This document shows positions 7,476-15,077 of a stretch of DNA of 64,000 nt, piece after piece. How positions within the stretch are numbered: the stretch's first letter is position 1; each line of letters begins with the position of its first letter. The notes beneath the pieces are model-generated. The model saw only the letters and a list, made by a program, of their open reading frames with translations. It had not been told where the DNA came from and made no database searches. The DNA is from Acidimicrobiia bacterium (lineage in GTDB: Bacteria; Acidobacteriota; Vicinamibacteria; Vicinamibacterales; SCN-69-37). The translations under genes and the position numbers were made by a program. The stretch is taken from contig VFZF01000004.1 of assembly GCA_016871335.1 (NCBI GenBank), positions 124,001-188,000 of the forward strand, in the 5' to 3' direction.

Positions 7476-8687
7476 ATGATGGCAGACGCCCCACGCTCCC
7501 GCAATCGAATTACCGCGGCGCTCGGATTGGCCGGGGTCGTCCTGGCAGGTGCCCTGCTGGCGGCACAACCGACCAGCACCTATTGGGTCTATGTCGGGGC
7601 CGAATCCGCCGACCTCATCCATCGGATCCGTTTTGATCGCCGCGGCGCCGTCGTCGAACGCACCACCCGGATCGGGGAGCTGCCGAACGAGATGGAGGGG
7701 CCGCACGGGCTGCAGACGTCGGCGGACGGCAAGTTCCTCTACATGACGACCGGGCACGGCACACCGGATGGCAAGTTGTGGAAGTACGCGCTTGGAGAAA
7801 CAGCCGACACGCTCGTGGGCGAAGGAATCGACCTCGGCTATTTCCCTGCATCGCTCGACGTCACGCCGGACGGTCTCTATACGCTCTCGGTCAACTTCAA
7901 CCTGCACGGCGACATGGTGCCGTCCACGGTGTCTGTGGTGTTCACGCCAACCGCGACCGAGGTCGCGCGCATTGTCACCTGCACGATGCCGCACGGCAGC
8001 CGCATCGATCCCTCAGGCTCGCGCCACTACTCCACCTGCATGATGGACGACCAGCTCGTCGAGATCGACGCGAAGGGCTTTGAGTTGTCGCGGAGATTCT
8101 CGCTGGCGAAAGGCAAGGAAGGGCCGCTCCCCGCGAGTGATGATCCGCACGCGGGACACGTGATGCCTGGCTCACCTGCTGCAGCCGCGAAACCGGTCGT
8201 GGACCCGGCCGAAGTCGGCTATGCGGGTGTGAAACACGACATGGCACCCGCCACCTGTTCCCCGACCTGGGCGCAGCCGTCGCATGACGGAAGGAAGATC
8301 TTTGTCGCCTGCAACAAAGCCGACGAAATCATCGAGGTCGATCGCGATGCGTGGGCGATCACTCGTCGGTTCCCCACCGGTCGCGGCGTCTACAACCTCG
8401 CGGTCACCGCAGATGGACGGCTCATGATCGCCACGCTCAAGCAGGGCCACATGGTGGAGATCTTCGATCTCGCGAGCGGCAAGAGTCTCGCGCGCCTCAA
8501 GACGTCCAACACCATCGCGCACGGCGTGACCGTGAGTCCCGACTCGCGCTACGCGTTTGTCAGCAGCGAAGGCGTCGGCTCCGCGCCCGGCAAAGTGGAC
8601 GTCATCGACCTGCGCACCCGCACCATCGCCGCCACGGTCAACGTCGGCCAGCAGGCCAGCGGCATCACGTTCTGGAAGATGCAGTAG
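7476..8687 (+). CDS. Secreted YVTN/YncE-like beta-propeller protein
   Basis: About 403 residues from ATG 7476 (or 7479). A signal peptide lies around ITAALGLAGVVLAGALLAAQ. Propeller blades follow: DGKFLYMTTGHGTPDGKLW, SWAQPSHDGRKIFVACNKAD-like segments, YNLAVTADGRLMIATL, and a C-terminal VTVSPDSRYAFVSSEG...KVDVIDLRTRTI blade. These are typical of YncE-type 40-residue repeats. A His/Asp-rich loop (DDPHAGHVMPG) lies mid-protein. Its reading frame extends upstream of 7476 antisense to the neighbouring gene, but the signal peptide fixes the start. The TAG stop is part of a stem-loop repeat. Confidence 0.82.
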   Translation: MMADAPRSRNRITAALGLAGVVLAGALLAAQPTSTYWVYVGAESADLIHRIRFDRRGAVVERTTRIGELPNEMEGPHGLQTSADGKFLYMTTGHGTPDGKLWKYALGETADTLVGEGIDLGYFPASLDVTPDGLYTLSVNFNLHGDMVPSTVSVVFTPTATEVARIVTCTMPHGSRIDPSGSRHYSTCMMDDQLVEIDAKGFELSRRFSLAKGKEGPLPASDDPHAGHVMPGSPAAAAKPVVDPAEVGYAGVKHDMAPATCSPTWAQPSHDGRKIFVACNKADEIIEVDRDAWAITRRFPTGRGVYNLAVTADGRLMIATLKQGHMVEIFDLASGKSLARLKTSNTIAHGVTVSPDSRYAFVSSEGVGSAPGKVDVIDLRTRTIAATVNVGQQASGITFWKMQ

Positions 8688-8746
8688 GACGCGCTGATTT
8701 GTAGCGGGCCAATCCGTACGTAGGGCCCGCTGATTTGTAGCGGGCC
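8688..8746. repeat. Pair of 8-7-8 stem-loop repeats on the YVTN gene stop
   Basis: 8688-8710 is an imperfect copy (GACGCGCT, loop gatttgt, AGCGGGCC). 8724-8746 is a perfect copy (GGCCCGCT, loop gatttgt, AGCGGGCC) preceded by GTAGG. The preceding gene ends in TAG immediately before the first copy, as at vapC. Confidence 0.8.
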
Positions 8747-8750
8747 AGCG

Positions 8751-9227
8751 TCATGTTGGGTGGCGCCACCATACGCCGGCTCTCCGGCTCGACGACGCGG
8801 AAGAAACGCAAGAGCGGCGTTTCTTGAACGACCGGCCGTCGCGTCGCTCGCAGTCGAGCCCGCGCAGGTACGGGTCAAGGCTATGAGTCCTTGCCGTCAG
8901 TACCAGACTCTGCCCATGCCCACGAGTGGCCGGTCGCGCAGAAGAACACTGTAGGTGCCGAAGGCGAATCGGATCGGAAGCCCCCTTGACTTCAAGGGAA
9001 CCGCAGTCCAATTCGAAAGTCACCGGAGGGCGTCCGGTATTGCGAATTGCCACCGAGAGAACGTGTTCGGTCGGACGTGGCTGGCCCGGAATACACAGGA
9101 AGCGGCCGTCGTTCTGTTTGAAAATCAATAGACATTTGGGCTTGCGACTGAGCCACGCACTCACTCGCGCCCCACGCGCTAACACCACGGCCATGAGCGC
9201 GATCGCGGTTGGAATCAGCCATCGCAC
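8751..9227 (-). CDS. Hypothetical membrane-anchored protein
   Basis: About 158 residues, not recognised. GAGG lies 7 bases before the ATG at 9227, supporting the start. One N-terminal hydrophobic segment (LIPTAIALMAVVLA) is followed by a basic patch and a beta-rich part (HVLSVAIRNTGRPPVTFELDCGSLEV). The last 40 residues are encoded by a GC-rich repeat (about 8765-8870) shared with 47209-47346, so the native C-terminus may have been replaced when the repeat inserted. Confidence 0.55.
   Translation of the reverse strand: MRWLIPTAIALMAVVLARGARVSAWLSRKPKCLLIFKQNDGRFLCIPGQPRPTEHVLSVAIRNTGRPPVTFELDCGSLEVKGASDPIRLRHLQCSSARPATRGHGQSLVLTARTHSLDPYLRGLDCERRDGRSFKKRRSCVSSASSSRRAGVWWRHPT
8765..8870. repeat. 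GC-rich dispersed repeat, copy 1
   Basis: This segment starts CCGGCTCTCCGGCTCGACGA and ends near GCTCGCAGTCGAGCC. Its centre carries a small hairpin (GAAGAAACGC ... GCGTTTCTT). It matches the order of blocks in the inverted repeat at 47209-47346 read on the opposite strand: the same CCGGCTCTCCGGCTCGACGACGCGG opening (given here in part), central A/T-flanked hairpin and GTCGCTCGCAGTCGAGCC end. Confidence 0.6.
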
Positions 9228-9329
9228 GTCCTCATATCGAATGGGTTGGTCTGCTACCCGCCGATTCTATGGCGACCGGACCGGAATCCAGGCCGGACAT
9301 GGCGAATGCGACGCCGTCACATGTTGGGT

Positions 9330-9352
9330 GGCGCGCTCAAGATCAGCGCGCC
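9330..9352. repeat. 8-7-8 stem-loop repeat, single copy
   Basis: GGCGCGCT, loop caagatc, AGCGCGCC. It lies next to a TGTTGGGTGGCG motif that also follows the repeat pair at 8746. It is the last copy of the family seen in the window. Confidence 0.7.
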
Positions 9353-9368
9353 CGAGGAGACCCGAGAA

Positions 9369-9418
9369 GTCCTGCCGGGCGCAGGCACGGCCTTCGGCAG
9401 TGGCGCGCCCGGCAGGAC
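9369..9418 (-). other. 14-bp inverted repeat formed by the tRNA-Arg 3' end and its trailer
   Basis: GTCCTGCCGGGCGC at 9369-9382 is the exact inverse complement of 9405-9418, which encodes the T-arm/acceptor 3' strand of tRNA-Arg. In the precursor RNA the trailer could pair with the tRNA 3' end, or act as a strong hairpin after the gene. No T-run follows. Confidence 0.7.
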
Positions 9419-9477
9419 TCGAACCTGCGACCACCGGCTTAGAAGGCCGGTGCTCTATCCAACTGAGCTACGGGCGC
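9401..9477 (-). tRNA. tRNA-Arg (anticodon TCT), CCA encoded
   Basis: On the minus strand the gene reads GCGCCCG acceptor, TA, GCTC D-stem, anticodon stem CCGGC with loop CTTCTAA (anticodon TCT), T-arm GCAGG-TTCGAGT-CCTGC, CGGGCGC acceptor, G discriminator and encoded CCA at 9403-9401. All stems pair. It reads rare AGA codons. Confidence 0.97.
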
Positions 9478-9501
9478 GTGGGAGTCATTGTACAGTCACG
9501 T

Positions 9502-10374
9502 ATGGCCCTCATCATGCGCGCGCTTCTGGTTGCTGTCGCCGTGGCGGCGTGTGCCCCGCCGCTACCGGCGCCGACCCTCAGTGTCAACGCCAGAGCGCGC
9601 GGCCTGCATCAGGGCGAAGTGGTGGTGGTGACGGTCACGGCCGATGCGCCCGTGACCGCCGTGCGAGGCCGCGCATTTGATCGCGACGTGCCGGCTGTCC
9701 GCATCGGTGACTCGTGGCGCCTCCTCGTCGGCATCGACCTCGACGTGTCGCTCGGCACACATACCGTAAAGATTGACGCCGACTCACCGACCGGGCCCGC
9801 CACGGCGGTGCACGACCTGGTGGTCACCGCGAAGGCATTCCGCACGCGGCGCCTGACCGTGGACCCCGACTTCGTGAACGCCCCGGCCGCGATGGCGGAA
9901 CGCATCGCGGCCGAGTCGAAGGCGCTGAACGCGATTTGGAGCGCCGCGCCCACCGAACCCGCGACGGCTGCGCTGACCTTCGCGGCCCCGGTGCCCCATC
10001 GCGCGAACTCTGCGTTCGGGACGCGCAGCATCTTCAACGGCGAACCTCGCGGCGCGCACAGCGGCGCCGACTTCCTGAGCCCGACAGGCACTCCCGTCCG
10101 CGCTCCGGCGCCCGGCGCGGTGGTGCTCGCCAAGGACCTCTACTTCAGCGGCGGCAGCGTGGTGATTGACCACGGCCTCGGCCTGTTCTCGTTTTTCGCG
10201 CACTTCTCGAAGATCACCGCCACCGTCGGCGAAACAGTCGAGGCCGGCGCGATCGTCGGCCACGTCGGCGCCACGGGGCGCGTGACCGGCCCGCATCTGC
10301 ACTGGACGGTGCGCCTCAACGGCGCGCGTGTGGATCCCCTCGCCCTGCTGGAGTTGCTGCCCATCGCGAAGTAG
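9502..10374 (+). CDS. M23-family (LytM) peptidase, probable lipoprotein
   Basis: 290 residues from ATG 9502; ATG 9514 is an alternative. The N-terminus has a lipobox-like AVAVAAC (C17), so it is probably lipid-anchored and acts in the periplasm on peptidoglycan cross-links. The catalytic C-terminal domain is complete: H186-x3-D190 in GAHSGADF, H234 in FFAHFSK and H265-x-H267 in GPHLHW, the four zinc/catalytic positions of M23. The N-terminal 120 residues form a beta-rich domain. TACAGT (9491-9496) ends 5 bases before the ATG, another leaderless-type start. It is followed by the VWFA gene 21 bases downstream. Confidence 0.9.
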   Translation: MALIMRALLVAVAVAACAPPLPAPTLSVNARARGLHQGEVVVVTVTADAPVTAVRGRAFDRDVPAVRIGDSWRLLVGIDLDVSLGTHTVKIDADSPTGPATAVHDLVVTAKAFRTRRLTVDPDFVNAPAAMAERIAAESKALNAIWSAAPTEPATAALTFAAPVPHRANSAFGTRSIFNGEPRGAHSGADFLSPTGTPVRAPAPGAVVLAKDLYFSGGSVVIDHGLGLFSFFAHFSKITATVGETVEAGAIVGHVGATGRVTGPHLHWTVRLNGARVDPLALLELLPIAK

Positions 10375-10395
10375 CGCGGCTACAATGCCTTCGAC

Positions 10396-12057
10396 ATGCG
10401 GTTCGCCGGCCTCATTGCCCTCCCACTTCTCGCGCTGGTCTCGGTCCCGGCTGCGCGGCCCCTCGCCGCGAGCCAGGCCCCGGTCGGCGCGACGCTCGAC
10501 CTGGTGGTGACCGGGGCCGATGGCCGCCCGGTTGCCGATCTGCAACCGTCCGACCTGATCATTCGCATCGACGGACGGCCACAAACCGTGACGGGAGTGC
10601 GAACGGCGCCGCCGACCGCGCCGACCGTGCGCGCAGGCCTCCCACTGCCCTACGGCACCAACGTCGGCCTCGACGGACGCACCACGGCCGTGCTCGTGGA
10701 CGTCGCACGGCTGACACCCGATCGCTCGGCCGCCATCACCGCCGGACTCACCGCCCTCACCGCAGCCGTGTCACCCACCGACCGTGTCGCGCTGATTCCC
10801 ATGAGCACCGACCTGCGGCCCGTGGACTTCACCACCACACACTCGCGGATCGTCGACGCAGCCGCGGCCCTCACGCTGCACACCGGAGCCCCGCGCACAT
10901 CCCGACAGGACGCCACCGCCGTGGACGCCATGCTCACCGCGGTCACGCGCGCGACAACACTGCTGGGGGGCGAGCCTGGTGTGAAGACCCTGGTGCTCGT
11001 CACCGCGCCGTTTGTGATCTCTGGCGATCTGCGGCAGTCGGTCCTCGCACTGGGCGAAGCCGTCGCGCGGCATCGAATCGCGCTCTATGTCGTGGCACCC
11101 GGCGCCGCGGCCATCCCGCCCGCCAACGGCGTCCACGCCCTCGCGGCCGGCACCGGTGGCCTGGTGGTGACCGGCGCGTGGTCGGAGATCGTCGCGCGCG
11201 AACGGGCGCGGGTGGAAGTCACACTCGCGCCTGACATGAAGCTCGACGCGGGCGCGGTGTCCCGTGCGTTGATCACGTCAACCCGCGCAGGGGTGGTCGT
11301 ACGCGGCGCGCCGTTTGCATTTGTGCCGCTCACCGAGACCGACGGCCTCGTGTCGCTCACCGACATGCTGCGTCGCACACGGCCGTTCACCGATCTGCCG
11401 ATGCGCGTCGCGGCCTATCCCGTCCTGCACACCGACCGATCGAGCATCCGTCTGCTGATTGTGGCGGAGACGATTGAGAACGCGCGGCCGTTGGCGTGGG
11501 CGGAATTTGCGCTGATCACCCCGGACGGACGCATGGTTGCGCAATGGACCGAAGAACGCGAGGCGGTCACCCAGCACCCCCTCGTCGCCGGCGTGCTGGC
11601 CCCCGAGGGGCAGTACCGATTGCGCTGGGCAGCCTCCGAACTGTCGGGGCGTCGTGGCACGGCCGATGTAGATGTGGATGTGCGGCTGACGCCGGCCGGC
11701 GTGTTCCGGCTGAGCGCGCTGATGGTCGGGCGCCTCGGGGCGGATGATTTCGTGCCGGTCCTCCAGCCGGCGGCCGACGCCCCTGCCATCGAGTGGTATG
11801 CCGAGGTGTACGGCCCCGTCGAAGCCGGTCAGGTGCTGACCACGCGGCTCGACGTGCTCACGACCCCGGCCGGTCCGCCGGTCGCATCCGCTGAGGGCCG
11901 CATGTTGACCTCCCCGGACCCGCAGCGGCGGGCGCTGAGTGGACAGGTCCCTGTGGCGGATCTGGGGCCGGGGGACTACCTCCTGCGGGCCACACTGATG
12001 GTGAACGGCGTCGACGCCGGCAGCGTCACGCACACGTTACGGCGGGGCCGGGAATAA
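10396..12057 (+). CDS. Secreted VWFA-related protein
   Basis: 553 residues with a signal peptide (LIALPLLALVSVPAARPLAA). It matches the acidobacterial VWFA-related family: an N-terminal beta domain (DLVVTGADGRPVADLQPSDLIIRIDG), then a VWA-like fold in which RTTAVLVDVARLTPDRSAAI replaces the usual DxSxS metal site, so metal binding is probably lost. The C-terminal half is beta-sandwich-like with no recognised motif. TACAAT (10381-10386) lies 9 bases before the ATG. Located between an M23 peptidase and an ECF sigma gene. Function unknown. Confidence 0.8.
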   Translation: MRFAGLIALPLLALVSVPAARPLAASQAPVGATLDLVVTGADGRPVADLQPSDLIIRIDGRPQTVTGVRTAPPTAPTVRAGLPLPYGTNVGLDGRTTAVLVDVARLTPDRSAAITAGLTALTAAVSPTDRVALIPMSTDLRPVDFTTTHSRIVDAAAALTLHTGAPRTSRQDATAVDAMLTAVTRATTLLGGEPGVKTLVLVTAPFVISGDLRQSVLALGEAVARHRIALYVVAPGAAAIPPANGVHALAAGTGGLVVTGAWSEIVARERARVEVTLAPDMKLDAGAVSRALITSTRAGVVVRGAPFAFVPLTETDGLVSLTDMLRRTRPFTDLPMRVAAYPVLHTDRSSIRLLIVAETIENARPLAWAEFALITPDGRMVAQWTEEREAVTQHPLVAGVLAPEGQYRLRWAASELSGRRGTADVDVDVRLTPAGVFRLSALMVGRLGADDFVPVLQPAADAPAIEWYAEVYGPVEAGQVLTTRLDVLTTPAGPPVASAEGRMLTSPDPQRRALSGQVPVADLGPGDYLLRATLMVNGVDAGSVTHTLRRGRE

Positions 12058-12080
12058 CGGCCACCAGCCACGAGTCTCAC

Positions 12081-12632
12081 ATGGCGGATGCCGATCTCGA
12101 GCTCGTGGCGCGTGCCCGGAAGGGCGATCTGGACGCGTTTGGCGACCTCGTCCAGCGGCATCAGGCGCTATTGGTGCGATATCTGATGCACATGGTGTCA
12201 AATCCGGCGGACGCCGAAGATGTGGCCCAGGAGGCGCTGATTCGGGCCTACAAGGCCCTGAAGGACTTTCGCGGGCAGAGTGCGTTCAAGACCTGGTTGT
12301 ATCAAATCGCGACCAACGCCGCGCGGACACATCTCGACAAACGCCGCCAGCGTCGCGAGGATCAGGCCGCTGACGTCGAGCGCGAGGATTTGGAGATGGT
12401 CAGCGGCGAGCAGGTGGAGCGGCGGATCGTGGCGCACGATCAGCTGCGCCGCGCGCTGGCACAGTTGCCCGATGAGTGGCGCGAAGCCGTGGTACTGCGG
12501 GATATCGAGGGCCTCGAGTATCGCGAAATCGCTGCGGCCCTGCAGATTCCGATTGGGACGGTGGAATCGCGGATTTTCCGCGGGCGGCAGCGGTTGAAGC
12601 AAATCGTGACGAGCAAGGAGAACGACAAATGA
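12081..12632 (+). CDS. ECF-type RNA polymerase sigma factor (RpoE-like)
   Basis: 183 residues. Region 2 (about 15-85) includes FGDLVQRHQALLVRYL, the DAEDVAQEALIRAYKAL core-binding helix and the FKTWLYQIATN -10 recognition segment. Region 4 (about 125-175) includes LPDEWREAVVLRDIEGLEY and the helix-turn-helix EIAAALQIPIGTVESRIFRGR. No region 3 or sensor extension. The stop overlaps the ATG of the anti-sigma gene (ATGA), and a Spy-like gene overlaps next, so the three genes form a coupled operon sensing an envelope signal. Confidence 0.95.
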   Translation: MADADLELVARARKGDLDAFGDLVQRHQALLVRYLMHMVSNPADAEDVAQEALIRAYKALKDFRGQSAFKTWLYQIATNAARTHLDKRRQRREDQAADVEREDLEMVSGEQVERRIVAHDQLRRALAQLPDEWREAVVLRDIEGLEYREIAAALQIPIGTVESRIFRGRQRLKQIVTSKENDK

Positions 12633-13135
12633 CCCCTCACTGCGATGACTTCATTCCGGCGTTGGTGCGAGCCGCCGATGGCGAGCTTCCAGACTCGGAA
12701 CGGGCGGCGCTGGATGCCCATATCGCCACCTGTGCCGCGTGTGCGGAGGCTCTGGCCGATCAGCAGATGATGCGTCAGGCCCTGACGACGCTGGCCGCTG
12801 AGCCGGCCGCAAGCGCCGTGGGTGCACGTGTCATGGCGTCGCTGCGCGCCGAGGCGGAGTCTGCCGGTGCCTCCTGGGTTGACGCCCTCGACTTCCGGCG
12901 CTGGACCTGGCGCCTGGTGCCCGTCGTCGCCGCACTCGCCATCGTGGTGGCCAGCGTGGCGCGCACCAACGCCGAAGCCGTGACGGTCACGCCTGACACC
13001 GCCGAGTCCGCACAGCTGGTGTCCTCGGCCCTTGTGACCGGCGAAGTGGCCGGACCGGAGCTGCTCTCGTTGCTCCTGAATTCGACCGCGGACGCCACGC
13101 TGGCGACGAGCACATCGACCGGAGGCGGACTGTGA
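12629..13135 (+). CDS. Zinc-finger anti-sigma factor, membrane-anchored
   Basis: 168 residues. The N-terminal zinc-binding anti-sigma domain carries H31-x3-C35-x2-C38 (AHIATCAAC). A single transmembrane helix lies near LVPVVAALAIVVASVA (about residues 95-112), and the remaining 55 residues are outside the membrane. It would hold the upstream sigma factor at the membrane until the envelope signal arrives. It starts within the sigma gene stop (ATGA overlap) and its own stop overlaps the GTG of the next gene. Confidence 0.9.
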   Translation: MTPHCDDFIPALVRAADGELPDSERAALDAHIATCAACAEALADQQMMRQALTTLAAEPAASAVGARVMASLRAEAESAGASWVDALDFRRWTWRLVPVVAALAIVVASVARTNAEAVTVTPDTAESAQLVSSALVTGEVAGPELLSLLLNSTADATLATSTSTGGGL

Positions 13136-13608
13136 ACATCCCCTCACCCCGCGTGTGGCTCGCGACGTTCATGACGCTCGTCTTCACGATCGGCCTGCTG
13201 GGCGGGATTGTGCTCGAGCGGACCGTACTTCATCAGAGTAGTCCAGGGTCCAGGGTCCAAGGTTCCAGGGGAACGGACGGTCCAGCGAGGGTCCAGGGGT
13301 CCAGGGGTCCGGGAGGTCAGGGGCGGGGGCGCGGGGGGCCGATGTTTGGGCCGCCGCCGGCGGCATACGTGGAGGATCTGGGGCGGGCAGTGGACCTGAC
13401 CGACGCACAGCGGGCGGACATTCTGACGTTGCTCCAGGCGCAGGAAGCGCGCCTCCAGCAGATGCAGGAAGACGCCCGCCGGGTGTTCGTCGAAGAGCAG
13501 TCCGGCCTCCACGACCGCATGGCCGCCGTGATGACGCCGGAACAAGCCACCGCCTTCCGGTCATGGATCACCGAACGCACCGGCCTGCGCGGCCGCGGCC
13601 CCCGCTGA
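13132..13608 (+). CDS. Spy/CpxP-like periplasmic protein with an inserted low-complexity linker
   Basis: 158 residues, GTG start overlapping the anti-sigma stop. An N-terminal membrane anchor (TFMTLVFTIGLLGGIVLE) is followed by a disordered Gly/Arg/Ser linker and a Spy/CpxP/ZraP-like helical domain (LTDAQRADILTLLQAQEARLQQMQEDARRV ... MTPEQATAFRSW, with the LTxxQ theme). Such proteins act as chaperones or sensors in the periplasm, so it may report to the sigma/anti-sigma pair. The linker is encoded by GGTCCAGG-type repeats at about 13238-13318, unlike neighbouring coding DNA. Confidence 0.8.
   Translation: MNIPSPRVWLATFMTLVFTIGLLGGIVLERTVLHQSSPGSRVQGSRGTDGPARVQGSRGPGGQGRGRGGPMFGPPPAAYVEDLGRAVDLTDAQRADILTLLQAQEARLQQMQEDARRVFVEEQSGLHDRMAAVMTPEQATAFRSWITERTGLRGRGPR
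13238..13318 (+). repeat. GGTCCAGG-type degenerate tandem repeat inside a coding region
   Basis: The stretch is built from repeated GTCCAGGG/GTCCAAGG/GGTCCAGGG words. It stays in frame and encodes a Ser/Pro/Gly/Arg linker between the membrane anchor and the helical domain of the Spy-like protein. Confidence 0.7.
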
Positions 13609-13655
13609 CCTCACTGCCCCATTGCCCCATTTGATAGACTGTCGGTCTCCCATGC

Positions 13656-13731
13656 GGTGGGTGTAGCTCAATGGCAGAGCACCGGTCTGTGGCACCGGTT
13701 GTTGCGGGTTCGATTCCCGTCATCCACCCCA
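13656..13731 (+). tRNA. tRNA-His (anticodon GTG), CCA encoded
   Basis: The extra 5' G (13656, G-1) pairs with C73. Acceptor GTGGGTG, D-stem GCTC, anticodon stem CCGGT with loop CTGTGGC (anticodon GTG), T-arm GCGGG-TTCGATT-CCCGT, acceptor CATCCAC, then C and encoded CCA at 13729-13731. A possible -10 (TAGACT, 13635-13640) precedes it. Confidence 0.96.
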
Positions 13732-13734
13732 TCT

Positions 13735-13796
13735 CTCATCTGACATCTGACATCTCTCATCTGACATCTGGCATCTGGCATCGGCCATCTGACGTC
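13735..13796. repeat. CATCTGACAT minisatellite
   Basis: Degenerate tandem copies of ATCTGACATCTGGC-type units follow the tRNA-His. The 12-mer CATCTGACATCT is the exact reverse complement of the unit at 55227-55268, so the same minisatellite occurs at two loci. Confidence 0.8.
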
Positions 13797-13802
13797 TGCC
13801 CG

Positions 13803-13808
13803 TATAAT
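13803..13808 (+). promoter_or_regulatory. Consensus -10 TATAAT of the ExeA-like gene
   Basis: A perfect TATAAT ends 6 bases before the GTG start at 13815. Transcription would begin at or next to the start codon, so the mRNA would be leaderless. Confidence 0.65.
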
Positions 13809-13814
13809 CAGCGC

Positions 13815-15077
13815 GTGCAACCGCCCTTGACGCCCGTGGCGCAGGACGAGCCGCTCTACGAAGCGTTTTATGGCCTTCTCGAACAGCCGTTTGCGCTGAC
13901 GACGGACCCAAGATTTCTTTTCATGGCCGACGCGCATCGCCGTGCCTACGAAGAGTTGCTGACGGGCCTGCGGCGACGCGAGGGGCTGTTGCTGCTGACC
14001 GGCGATACCGGCATGGGCAAGACCACGCTGTGCCGCGCGGTGATCGATGCGCTGGGCCCGCGCACGTTTTCCGCGCTGATTCTGAATCCCTACATGACCG
14101 ACGCGGAGGTGCTGCGGGTGATCCTGCGCGACTTCGGTCTCGTCAGCCGCGATGAAATTCGTAAGGGGGCCTTCGCCAAGGCCGACCTGCCGCAGTTGCT
14201 CGACACGCTGGAAGGTTTTCTGAAGTCGCTGGTGGCGCTCAACTCGTATGCGGTCGTCATCATTGACGAAGCCCAGAGTTTGTCGTCGAAGGTCCTGGAT
14301 CAGATTCGCGTGCTCGGCGGATACGAACACGAGGGACGGCGGTTGCTGCAGATCGTGCTCGTCGGACAGCCGGAACTGCTCACGACGATCAAGTCTGATG
14401 CGCTGCGGTCGCTGGACGAGCGGGTGTCGCGGCGCGCCGTGCTGGGGCCGCTCCCTCCGTCGGATGTGGATGCCTACATCCAGCACCGGCTGACGGTGGC
14501 CGGCGGCAAGGACACGATCGAATTCCGCGCCGACAGCGTGAACCTGATCGCGGAACTGACGCGCGGAGTACCACGCCGGATCAACCTGCTGTGTGATCGT
14601 ACGCTCGAAGCCGGCCGGGTCGAAGGCACCACCCTCATCACGCCCGCGATTGTGCAGCGCGCGTCGCCGCAGGGAGACACAGACGCACCAGCGGTGAAGC
14701 CGGCCCCGGTCGCGCCGCCGCCGGTGAACATGGACGAGCTGTTGTTGAATCTGGATGAGAACCTGGATTCGGCGCCTCGTGACGACTACCGGCCGACAGT
14801 GACTTTCGGGCTGGAACCGGAGATCACACGTCCGAAGGCGCGCCGATGGGGCGTGGTCATCGTGCTGCTGTTGTTGGGCAGCCTGGGCGCGGGCACCTAC
14901 GCGGCGTGGGCCTACACCAACGCGGACGTGATCGTCCCCGTATTACCGGCCGCGCCGGCCAGAGACCTCGGTATGGTCAGCACGCCGTTTGCGCCACCCA
15001 CCGCACTCGAAGAACAACACGTCATGGACGAGCTCCTGCGCACCAACCCGGCGATGCGTCCGGATGGTGGCAGCTAA
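13815..15077 (+). CDS. ExeA/GspA-like AAA ATPase with a C-terminal membrane anchor
   Basis: About 420 residues from GTG 13815. The N-terminal EAFYGLLEQPFALTTDPRFLF block is the hallmark of ExeA-type ATPases. Walker A is GDTGMGKTT, Walker B is VVIIDEAQSL, and the arginine-rich RSLDERVSRR and PRRINLLCDR segments follow, as in the AAA_22 family. A Pro-rich linker and one transmembrane helix (VVIVLLLLGSLGAGTYAAWAY) near residue 345 anchor it. Relatives work in type II secretion or polysaccharide/pilus systems, but no secretion genes are nearby. Its stop overlaps that of the convergent HerA-like gene by 4 bases. Confidence 0.88.
   Translation: MQPPLTPVAQDEPLYEAFYGLLEQPFALTTDPRFLFMADAHRRAYEELLTGLRRREGLLLLTGDTGMGKTTLCRAVIDALGPRTFSALILNPYMTDAEVLRVILRDFGLVSRDEIRKGAFAKADLPQLLDTLEGFLKSLVALNSYAVVIIDEAQSLSSKVLDQIRVLGGYEHEGRRLLQIVLVGQPELLTTIKSDALRSLDERVSRRAVLGPLPPSDVDAYIQHRLTVAGGKDTIEFRADSVNLIAELTRGVPRRINLLCDRTLEAGRVEGTTLITPAIVQRASPQGDTDAPAVKPAPVAPPPVNMDELLLNLDENLDSAPRDDYRPTVTFGLEPEITRPKARRWGVVIVLLLLGSLGAGTYAAWAYTNADVIVPVLPAAPARDLGMVSTPFAPPTALEEQHVMDELLRTNPAMRPDGGS

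Noticed and set aside
9369-9418. Rho-independent terminator of tRNA-Arg
   Set aside because: The inverted repeat includes the tRNA's own 3' end and no T-run follows; kept as a structural oddity instead.
8926-9501. A much longer N-terminus for the M23 peptidase
   Set aside because: The frame is open upstream, but it runs through the tRNA-Arg gene; the lipoprotein signal and the -10 box fix the start at 9502 or 9514.
13735-13796. Possible short CRISPR-like array
   Set aside because: The units are directly tandem and degenerate with no unique spacers and no cas genes; it is a minisatellite.
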